This document shows positions 53,401 through 64,000 of a DNA stretch of 64,000 nucleotides, piece after piece; position 1 is the first letter of the stretch, and each line of letters begins with the position of its first letter. The position numbers and the translations under genes are program-made. Under the pieces are notes generated by a model. That model was not told where the DNA came from and did not search any database. It saw only the letters and a program-made list of their open reading frames with translations. The stretch is from Nematostella vectensis. Its lineage: Eukaryota > Cnidaria > Anthozoa > Actiniaria > Edwardsiidae. The stretch spans positions 15,810,085-15,874,084 of the forward strand of contig NC_064043.1 in the NCBI RefSeq assembly GCF_932526225.1, read 5' to 3'.

Positions 53401-56400
53401 TCGTGGCGTGTGTTACCTAATAGCAAACAGAGAAGTCCCAAGTATCTGAGACTGATTTCTCGACTCTCACTTGCCTCTTCGTGGCGTGTCCTACTTTATA
53501 GCAAACAGGGAAGTCCAAAATATCAAGCGGTACTAGACCGCTTGTTGACGTTTCTGGTCGGGACTGGATACTCCCCCGGTTAAGGCTAAGCAGGACAATC
53601 AGATTGTGATGCCGAAATTTTTTGACCCGAGGGACCACATGCCTGCAAACTCTTTTATGGCATCCAAGGCAGAGCACCAGATAATACTAGATGGGTGGCC
53701 AGTCTTCAGCAATACCCAGTCAAGCAAGCCAAAAAAAAAGGCATGTAGTCGTGGGTGGGGGTCTCCTTAGTTTACATGGCTGTTGTCACGCACTACAACG
53801 CCCCAGCGAAAGAACGATCTATCCATCACATTTATCTCTTTGAGATCCTTTGTTTATATTGCCAGTTTGTTGGGGGAACGTGGCATCTCATCAACTAGTG
53901 AACACACTGCATCTCGAGGACTAGTGCTTAATCAAAGTCAAGCACTTCAATTTCCCATACAGTCGCCAACAATTCTTGTGACTGTACCCCAGCAGGCAAG
54001 GTCACCCCAGGTGGTGTACTGTATATTGGGGAACAAGGGGAATGGGTGGCCCCTGAACCCTGTCGGTTGTTCATAGAGTATTTCTTGGGCTGGGAAATTC
54101 TTACCCTTGGTAAGTAGCTTTTCCCCTATCATTAACACATAATCTAAACATCCTATCTCAAAGATCCCAGGTACCTTCGGAAAGCTAAAATCTTCAGGCT
54201 AAAAAAAATATACATAGGCTGAGCAAATACTCCAGTCCAAACCCAGTGAGAAAAAAAAAGAAAACAAATCAATCCTTTGATTGCTTTGTTCACTGCAGTA
54301 CCAGACCAGACATAATTTACAGATGAAGATGAAGAATGAAGATGAAGAAATGATTTTTATCATTGTAACTTAATAGATTATTTATTTTTTTCTATTATAA
54401 TTATCGATGAGAGATATGCTTTAAGAAGAAATAAAAGCTCGGCAAATATAAGTTTTGTATAAAAAGGGCACCCTTTTAAGGCCAATGTACAGGCTTGGCA
54501 TCTTGACGCGCGATGCCACAAATATAATAGAGTTAACTAGTATGCAAGTAAACTTTTGCCCTTGTGTGATTAGCGATTTTCAGATGAAGAAACATTATAG
54601 CTATAACATTAAAAAAGAAAGAATGATAACAACAGTACCATCCTTCCAAGCAGTTAAGGCAGAGCAATTCACCATTCGCAGATTTGTATTTTTTTATATC
54701 TTCTCTCAATCGTTTGATTGCTTTGTTCAGAGCAGAAACAGACGAGACATAATTTACAAAGGATCACCCATTTATTGTCTCTTATCTGATTCACAAGACA
54801 CGAGAAGGTCAGATGAAAAAAAGATTATATAACTATAAAATTAAAACAGAACGAATGATAACAGTACCATCTTCTTCGTGGCGTGTGCTACCTTATAGGA
54901 AACAGAGAAGTCCCAAGTATCTGAGAAACCACCTGCGATGTTAGTTGAAGATAAAGAACAAGGACGGAAACAAAGTTAAAGAAAAACTTAAAAACATTTA
55001 AAAATCCTTTTGAATCTCATTTAGATATATTTAAAGAGTCAGACCGTGCGCACATAGGATCCAGTCACATCCCTGAAACTGGTTTTTCAACTCACTTGCT
55101 TCTTCGTGGCGTGTGTTACCTAATAGCAAACAGAGAAGTCCCAAGTATCTGAGACTGATTTCTCGACTCTCACTTGCCTCTTCGTGGCGTGTCCTACTTT
55201 ATAGCAAACAGGGAAGTCCAAAATATCAAGCGGTACTAGACCGCTTGTTGACGTTTCTGGTCGGGACTGGATACTCCCCCGGTTAAGGCTAAGCAGGACA
55301 ATCAGATTGTGATGCCGAAATTTTTTGACCCGAGGGACCACATGCCTGCAAACTCTTTTATGGCATCCAAGGCAGAGCACCAGATAATACTAGATGGGTG
55401 GCCAGTCTTCAGCAATACCCAGTCAAGCAAGCCAAAAAAAAAGGCATGTAGTCGTGGGTGGGGGTCTCCTTAGTTTACATGGCTGTTGTCACGCACTACA
55501 ACGCCCCAGCGAAAGAACGATCTATCCATCACATTTATCTCTTTGAGATCCTTTGTTTATATTGCCAGTTTGTTGGGGGAACGTGGCATCTCATCAACTA
55601 GTGAACACACTGCATCTCGAGGACTAGTGCTTAATCAAAGTCAAGCACTTCAATTTCCCATACAGTCGCCAACAATTCTTGTGACTGTACCCCAGCAGGC
55701 AAGGTCACCCCAGGTGGTGTACTGTATATTGGGGAACAAGGGGAATGGGTGGCCCCTGAACCCTGTCGGTTGTTCATAGAGTATTTCTTGGGCTGGGAAA
55801 TTCTTACCCTTGGTAAGTAGCTTTTCCCCTATCATTAACACATAATCTAAACATCCTATCTCAAAGATCCCAGGTACCTTCGGAAAGCTAAAATCTTCAG
55901 GCTAAAAAAAATATACATAGGCTGAGCAAATACTCCAGTCCAAACCCAGTGAGAAAAAAAAAGAAAACAAATCAATCCTTTGATTGCTTTGTTCACTGCA
56001 GTACCAGACCAGACATAATTTACAGATGAAGATGAAGAATGAAGATGAAGAAATGATTTTTATCATTGTAACTTAATAGATTATTTATTTTTTTCTATTA
56101 TAATTATCGATGAGAGATATGCTTTAAGAAGAAATAAAAGCTCGGCAAATATAAGTTTTGTATAAAAAGGGCACCCTTTTAAGGCCAATGTACAGGCTTG
56201 GCATCTTGACGCGCGATGCCACAAATATAATAGAGTTAACTAGTATGCAAGTAAACTTTTGCCCTTGTGTGATTAGCGATTTTCAGATGAAGAAACATTA
56301 TAGCTATAACATTAAAAAAGAAAGAATGATAACAACAGTACCATCCTTCCAAGCAGTTAAGGCAGAGCAATTCACCATTCGCAGATTTGTATTTTTTTAT

Positions 56401-59400
56401 ATCTTCTCTCAATCGTTTGATTGCTTTGTTCAGAGCAGAAACAGACGAGACATAATTTACAAAGGATCACCCATTTATTGTCTCTTATCTGATTCACAAG
56501 ACACGAGAAGGTCAGATGAAAAAAAGATTATATAACTATAAAATTAAAACAGAACGAATGATAACAGTACCATCTTCTTCGTGGCGTGTGCTACCTTATA
56601 GGAAACAGAGAAGTCCCAAGTATCTGAGAAACCACCTGCGATGTTAGTTGAAGATAAAGAACAAGGACGGAAACAAAGTTAAAGAAAAACTTAAAAACAT
56701 TTAAAAATCCTTTTGAATCTCATTTAGATATATTTAAAGAGTCAGACCGTGCGCACATAGGATCCAGTCACATCCCTGAAACTGGTTTTTCAACTCACTT
56801 GCTTCTTCGTGGCGTGTGTTACCTAATAGTAAACAGAGAAGTCCCAAGTATCTGAGACTGATTTCTCGACTCTCACTTGCCTCTTCGTGGCGTGTCCTAC
56901 TTTATAGCAAACAGGGAAGTCCAAAATATCAAGCGGTACTAGACCGCTTGTTGACGTTTCTGGTCGGGACTGGATACTCCCCCGGTTAAGGCTAAGCAGG
57001 ACAATCAGATTGTGATGCCGAAATTTTTTGACCCGAGGGACCACATGCCTGCAAACTCTTTTATGGCATCCAAGGCAGAGCACCAGATAATACTAGATGG
57101 GTGGCCAGTCTTCAGCAATACCCAGTCAAGCAAGCCAAAAAAAAATATGGCATGTAGTCGTGGGTGGGGGTCTCCTTAGTTTACATGGCTGTTGTCACGC
57201 ATTACAACGCCCCAGCGAAAGAACGATCTATCCATCACATTTATCTCTTTGAGATCCTTTGTTTATATTGCCAGTTTGTTGGGAGAACGTGGCATCTCAT
57301 CAACTAGTGAACACACTGCATCTTGAGGACTAGTGGTTAATCAAAGTCAAGCACTTCAATTTCCCATACAGTCGCCAACAATTCTTGTGACTGTACCCCA
57401 GCAGGCAAGGTCACCCCAGGTGGTGTACTGTATATTGGGGAACAAAGGGAATGGGTGGCCAATGAACCCTGTCGGTTGTTCATAGAGTATTTCTTGGGCT
57501 GGGAAGTTCTTACCCTTGGTAAGTAGCTTTTCCCCTATCATTAACACATAATCTAAACATCCTATCTCAAAGATCCCAGGTACATTCGGAAAGCTAAAAT
57601 CTTCAGGCTAAAAATAATAAACATAGGCTGAGCAAATACTCCAGTCCAAACCCAGTGAGAAAAAAAAGAGAACAAATCACTCGTTTGATTGCTTTGTTCA
57701 CTGCAGTACCAGACCAGACATAATTTACAGATGAAGAATGAAGATGAAGAAATGATTTTTATCATTGTAACTTAATAGATTATTTATTTTTTCTATTATA
57801 ATTATCGATGAGAGATATGCTTTAAGAAGAAATAAAAGCTCGGCAAATATAAGTTTTGTATAAAAAGGGCACCCTTTTAAGGCCAATGTACAGGCTTGGC
57901 ATCTTGACGCGCGATGCCACAAATATAATAGAGTTAACTAGTATGCAAGTAAACTTTTCCCCTTGTGTGATTAGCGATTTTCAGATGAAGAAACATTATA
58001 ACTATAACATTAAAAAAGAAAGAATGATAACAGTAGCATCCTTCCAAGCAGTTAAGGCAGAACAAATCACCATTCGCAGTTTTTCATTTTTTTATATCTT
58101 CTCTCAATCGTTTGATTGCTTTGTTCAGAGCAGAAACAGACGAGACATAATTTACAAAGGATCACCCATTTATTGTCTCTTATCTGATTCACAAGACACG
58201 AGAAGGTCAGATGAAAAAAAGATTATATAACTATAAAATTAAAACAGAACGAATGATAACAGTACTATCTTCTTCGTGGCGTGTGCTACCTTATAGGAAA
58301 CAGAGAAGTCCCAAGTATCTGAGAAACCACCTGCGATGTTAGTTGAAGATAAAGAACAAGGACGGAAACAAAGTTAAAGAAAAACTTAAAAACATTTGAA
58401 AATCCTTTTGAATCTCATTTAGATATATTTAAAGAGTCAGACCGTGCGCACATAGGATCCAGTCACATCCCTGAAACTGGTTTTTCAACTCACTTGCTTC
58501 TTCGTGGCGTGTGTTACCTAATAGCAAACAGAGAAGTCCCAAGTATCTGAGACTGATTTCTCGACTCTCACTTGCCTCTTCGTGGCGTGTCCTACTTTAT
58601 AGCAAACAGGGAAGTCCAAAATATCAAGCGGTACTAGACCGCTTGTTGACGTTTCTGGTCGGGACTGGATACTCCCCCGGTTAAGGCTAAGCAGGACAAT
58701 CAGATTGTGATGCCGAAATTTTTTGACCCGAGGGACCACATGCCTGCAAACTCTTTTATGGCATCCAAGGCAGAGCACCAGATAATACTAGATGGGTGGC
58801 CAGTCTTCAGCAATACCCAGTCAAGCAAGCCAAAAAAAAAATATGGCATGTAGTCGTGGGTGGGGGTCTCCTTAGTTTACATGGCTGTTGTCACGCATTA
58901 CAACGCCCCAGCGAAAGAACGATCTATCCATCACATTTATCTCTTTGAGATCCTTTGTTTATATTGCCAGTTTGTTGGGAGAACGTGGCATCTCATCAAC
59001 TAGTGAACACACTGCATCTTGAGGACTAGTGGTTAATCAAAGTCAAGCACTTCAATTTCCCATACAGTCGCCAACAATTCTTGTGACTGTACCCCAGCAG
59101 GCAAGGTCACCCCAGGTGGTGTACTGTATATTGGGGAACAAAGGGAATGGGTGGCCAATGAACCCTGTCGGTTGTTCATAGAGTATTTCTTGGGCTGGGA
59201 AGTTCTTACCCTTGGTAAGTAGCTTTTCCCCTATCATTAACACATAATCTAAACATCCTATCTCAAAGATCCCAGGTACATTCGGAAAGCTAAAATCTTC
59301 AGGCTAAAAATAATAAACATAGGCTGAGCAAATACTCCAGTCCAAACCCAGTGAGAAAAAAAAAAGAAAACAAATCAATCCTTTGATTGCTTTGTTCACT

Positions 59401-62400
59401 GCAGTACCAGACCAGACATAATTTACAGATGAAGATGAAGAATGAAGATGAAGAAATGATTTTTATCATTGTAACTTAATAGATTATTTATTTTTTTCTA
59501 TCACAATTATCGATGAGAGATATGCTTTAAGAAGAAATAAAAGCTCGGCAAATATAAGTTTTGTATAAAAAGGGCACCCTTTTAAGGCCAATGTACAGGC
59601 TTTGCATCTTGACGCGCGATGCCACAAATATAATAGAGTTAACTAGTATGCAAGTAAACTTTTGCCCTTGTGTGATTAGCGATTTTCAGATGAAGAAACA
59701 TTATAGCTATAACATTAAAAAAGAAAGAATGATAACAACAGTACCATCCTTCCAAGCAGTTAAGGCAGAGCAATTCACCATTCGCAGATTTGTATTTTTT
59801 TTATATCTTCTCTCAATCGTTTGATTGCTTTGTTCAGAGCAAAAACAGACAAGACATAATTTACAAAGGATCACCCATTTATTCTCTTATCTGATTCACA
59901 AGACACGAGAAGATCAGATGAAAACAAGATTTTTCTCATTATAACTTAAGAGATTTTTAATTTTTTTCTATTATAATTATTGATGAAAGAATTGCTTTAA
60001 AAGGAAATAAAAGCTCGGCATATATAAGCCTTGCATAAATAGGGCACCCTTTTAAGGACAATGTACAGGCTTGGCATCTTGACGCGCGATTCCACAAATA
60101 TAATTGAGTTAACTAGTATGCAAGTAAACTTTTCCCCTTGTGTGATTAGCGATTTTCAGATGAAGAAACATTATAACTATAACATTAAAAAAGAAAGAAT
60201 GATAACAGTAGCATCCTTCCAAGCAGTTAAGGCAGAGCAATTCACAATTCGCAGTTTTTCATTTTTTTATATCTTCTCTCAATCGTTTGATTGCTTTGAT
60301 CAGAGCAGAAACAGACGGGACATAATTTACAAAGGATCACCCATTTATTGTCTCTTATCTGATTCACAAGACACGAGAAGATCAGATAAAAAAAAAAGAT
60401 TATATAACTATAATTTTAAAACAGAACGAATGATAACAGTACCATCTTCTTCGTGGCGTGTGCTACCTTATAGGAAACAGAGAAGTCCCAAGTATCTGAG
60501 AAACCACCTGCGATGTTAGTTGAAGATAAAGAACAAGGACGGAAACGTAGTTAAAGAAAAACTTAAAAACATTTGAAAATCCTTTTGAATCTCATTTAGA
60601 TATATTTAAAGAGTCAGACCGTGCGCACATAGGATCCAGTCACATCCCTGAAACTGGTTTTTCAACTCACTTGCTTCTTCGTGGCGTGTGTTACCTAATA
60701 GCAAACAGAGAAGTCCCAAGTATCTGAGACTGATTTCTCGACTCTCACTTGCCTCTTCGTGGCGTGTCCTACTTTATAGCAAACAGGGAAGTCCAAAATA
60801 TCAAGCGGTACTAGACCGCTTGTTGACGTTTCTGGTCGGGACTGGATACTCCCCTGGTTAAGGCTAAGCAGGACAATCAGATTGTGATGCCGAAATTTTT
60901 TGACCCGAGGGACCACATGCCTGCAAACTCTTTTATGGCATCCAAGGCAGAGCACCAGATAATACTAGATGGGTGGCCAGTCTTCAGCAATACCCAGTCA
61001 AGCAAGCCAAAAAAAAAGGCATGTAGTCGTGGGTGGGGGTCTCCTTAGTTTACATGGCTGTTGTCACGCATTACAACGCCCCAGCGAAAGAACGATCTAT
61101 CCATCACGTTTATCTCTTTGAGATCCTTTGTTTATATTGCCAGTTTGTTGGGGGAACGTGGCATCTCATCAACTAGTGAACACACTGCATCTCGAGGACT
61201 AGTGCTTAATCGAAGTCAAGCACTTCAATTTCCCATACAGTCGCCAACAATTCTTGTGACTGTACCCCAGCAGGCAAGGTCACCCCAGGTGGTGTACTGT
61301 ATATTGGGGAACAAGGGGAATGGGTGGCCCCTGAACCCTGTCGGTTGTTCATAGAGTATTTCTTGGGCTGGGAAATTCTTACCCTTGGTAAGTAGCTTTT
61401 CCCCTATCATTAACACATAATCTAAACATCCTATCTCAAAGATCCCAGGTACCTTCGGAAAGCTAAAATCTTCAGGCTAAAAAAAATATACATAGGCTGA
61501 GCAAATACTCCAGTCCAAACCCAGTGAGAAAAAAAAAGAAAACAAATCAATCCTTTGATTGCTTTGTTCACTGCAGTACCAGACCAGACATAATTTACAG
61601 ATGAAGATGAAGAATGAAGATGAAGAAATGATTTTTATCATTGTAACTTAATAGATTATTTATTTTTTTCTATTATAATTATCGATGAGAGATATGCTTT
61701 AAGAAGAAATAAAAGCTCGGCAAATATAAGTTTTGTATAAAAAGGGCACCCTTTTAAGGCCAATGTACAGGCTTGGCATCTTGACGCGCGATTCCACAAA
61801 TATAATAGAGTTAACTAGTATGCAAGTAAACTTTTGCCCTTGTGTGATTAGCGATTTTCAGATGAAGAAACATTATAGCTATAACATTAAAAAAGAAAGA
61901 ATGATAACAACAGTACCATCCTTCCAAGCAGTTAAGGCAGAGCAATTCACCATTCGCAGATTTGTATTTTTTTATATCTTCTCTCAATCGTTTGATTGCT
62001 TTGTTCAGAGCAGAAACAGACGAGACATAATTTACAAAGGATCACCCATTTATTCTCTTATCTGTATCACAAGACACGAGAAGATCAGATGAAAACACGA
62101 TTTTTCTCATTATAACTTGATAGATTATTTAATTTTTTCTATTATAATTATTGATGAAAGAATTGCTTTAAAAGGAAATGAAAGCTCGGCATATATAAGC
62201 CTTGTATAAATAGGGCACCCTTTTAAGGCCAATGTACAGGCTTGGCATCTTGAAGCGCGAAGCCACAAATATAATTGAGTTAACTAGTATGCAAGTAAAC
62301 TTTTGCCCTTGTGTAATTAGCGATTTTCAGATGAAGAAAAATTCTAACTATAACATTAAAAAAGAAAGAATGATAAGAACAGTGACCTCCTTCCAAGAAG

Positions 62401-64000
62401 TTAAGGCAGAGCAATTCACAATTCGCAGTTTTTCATTTTTTTATATCTTCTCTCAATCGTTTGATTGCTTTGTTCAGAGCAGAAACAGACGAGACATAAT
62501 TTACAAAGGATCACCCATTTATTGTCTCTTATCTGATTCACAAGACACGAGAAGGTCAGATGAAAAAAAGATTATATAACTATAAAATTAAAACAGAACG
62601 AATGATAACAGTACCATCTTCTTCGTGGCGTGTGCTACCTTATAGGAAACAGAGAAGTCCCAAGTATCTGAGAAACCACCTGCGATGTTAGTTGAAGATA
62701 AAGAACAAGGACGGAAACGAAGTTAAAGAAAAACTTAAAAACATTTGAAAATCCTTTTGAATCTCATTTAGATATATTTAAAGAGTCAGACCGTGCGCAC
62801 ATAGGATCCAGTCACATCCCTGAAACTGGTTTTTCAACTCACTTGCTTCTTCGTGGCGTGTGTTACCTAATAGCAAACAGAGAAGTCCCAAGTATGTGAG
62901 ACTGATTTCTCGACTCTCACTTGCCTCTTCGTGGCGTGTCCTACTTTATAGCAAACAGGGAAGTCCAAAATATCAAGCGGTACTAGACCGCTTGTTGACG
63001 TTTCTGGTCGGGACTGGATACTCCCCCGGTTAAGGCTAAGCAGGACAATCAGATTGTGATGCCGAAATTTTTTGACCCGAGGGACCACATGCCTGCAAAC
63101 TCTTTTATGGCATCCAAGGCAGAGCACCAGATAATACTAGATGGGTGGCCAGTCTTCAGCAATACCCAGTCAAGCAAGCCAAAAAAAAAATATGGCATGT
63201 AGTCGTGGGTGGGGGTCTCCTTAGTTTACATGGCTGTTGTCACGTATTACAACGCCCCAGCGAAAGAACGATCTATCCATCACATTTATCTCTTTGAGAT
63301 CCTTTGTTTATATTGCCAGTTTGTTGGGAGAACGTGGCATCTCATCAACTAGTGAACACACTGCATCTTGAGGACTAGTGGTTAATCAAAGTCAAGCACT
63401 TCAATTTCCCATACAGTCGCCAACAATTCTTGTGACTGTACCCCAGCAGGCAAGGTCACCCCAGGTGGTGTACTGTATATTGGGGAACAAGGAGAATGGG
63501 CGGCCCCTGAACCCTGTCGGTTGTTCATAGAGTATTTCTTGGGCTGGGAAGTTCTTACCCTTGGTAAGTAGCTTTTCCCCTATCATTAACACATAATCTA
63601 AACATCCTATCTCAAAGATCCCAGGTACATTCGGAAAGCTAAAATCTTCAGGCTAAAAATAATAAACATAGGCTGAGCAAATACTCCAGTCCAAACCCAG
63701 TGAGAAAAAAAAGAGAACAAATCACTCGTTTGATTGCTTTGTTCACTGCAGTACCAGACCAGACATAATTTACAGATGAAGAATGAAGATGAAGAAATGA
63801 TTTTTATCATTGTAACTTAATAGATTATTTATTTTTTTCTATTATAATTATCGATGAGAGATATGCTTTAAGAAGAAATAAAAGCTCCGCAAATATAAGT
63901 TTTGTATCAATAGGGCACACTTTTAAGGCCAATGTACAGGCTTGGCATCTTGACGCGCGATTCCACAAATATAATTGAGTTAACTAGTATGCAAGTAAAC
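50481..64000. repeat. Tandem array of a 1.7-kb unit with extra 470-bp partial units
   Basis: Units start at AACTTAATAGAT-like sequence. Full units: 50481-52192, 52661-54366, 54367-56069, 56070-57768, 57769-59472, 59943-61644, 62114-63813. Partial units: 52193-52660, 59473-59942, 61645-62113. A last unit begins at 63814 and leaves the window. Copies differ by only a few percent. The first 470 bp carry TATAA[A/T]TAGGGCACCC-type sequence and the frame starting MYRLGIL; the rest has three copies of a CTTCGTGGCGTGTG...AGAAGTCC segment, a short hairpin and exon-like segments. I recognise no RNA or protein family. Confidence 0.9.
51788..51934 (+). other. Exon-like segment in the 1.7-kb unit (first copy)
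   Basis: It is bounded by a TTTCCATACAG acceptor and a CTTG|GTAAGT donor, 147 bases (49 codons), and is open in one + frame in the copies I followed, giving GGVLYIGEQGEWVAPEPC and CRLFIEYFLGWEIL. The minus strand is also open, and no known domain is recognised, so coding status is uncertain. Confidence 0.3.

Noticed and set aside
50599-64000. Repeated frame starting MYRLGIL as a gene family
   Set aside because: Its length and frame change between copies through T-run indels; more likely leader or non-coding sequence.

Overview
The window looks like animal nuclear DNA, most likely from an invertebrate; a cnidarian is plausible but not shown. The evidence is an intron-containing host gene with canonical GT/AG splice sites, which encodes a 238-residue DCUN1D5-like protein, set among many tandem repeats and two decayed Polinton/Maverick (adintovirus-like) DNA elements. 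None of it looks bacterial or phage-like. Layout: 1-10793 is the 3' part of Polinton copy 1 (+ strand): broken protein-primed DNA polymerase B, broken chromodomain integrase, penton-like minor capsid gene, a foldback insertion with two inverted tRNA-like cores where the capsid module should be, the tail of the packaging ATPase, a phospholipase A2-like gene, a basic core-like protein, two small conserved genes, one antiparallel gene and a RING-finger gene. 10794-16190 is host DNA with minisatellites and one unrecognised repeat-bearing ORF. 16191-25424 is the DCUN1D5-like host gene (8 coding exons, + strand), whose introns are loaded with tandem arrays; one array starts at a splice donor and repeats the donor motif in nearly every unit. 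26337-36742 is a 10.4-kb array of about 190 copies of a 54-bp unit. 36743-38839 is mostly featureless apart from a terminal-inverted-repeat element and a short triplication. 38840-41019 is a 25-bp minisatellite. 41020-50480 is Polinton copy 2 (- strand), cut off inside the integrase: RING gene, small genes, basic protein, packaging ATPase, adenain-like protease, double-jelly-roll major capsid protein, a repeat-bearing basic protein and two penton-like genes. 50481-64000 is a young tandem array of a 1.7-kb unit whose promoter-like first 470 bp are extra-duplicated three times. How the parts work together: in an intact Polinton the polymerase and integrase replicate and insert the element, and the capsid genes, ATPase and protease form a virion-morphogenesis module. 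Here both copies are inactivated by frameshifts, stops and deletions. Their losses are largely reciprocal: copy 1 lacks capsid and protease; copy 2 lacks the PLA2 gene, the antiparallel gene and everything 5' of mid-integrase. The two copies point toward each other across a 30-kb host segment that contains the neddylation-related gene.
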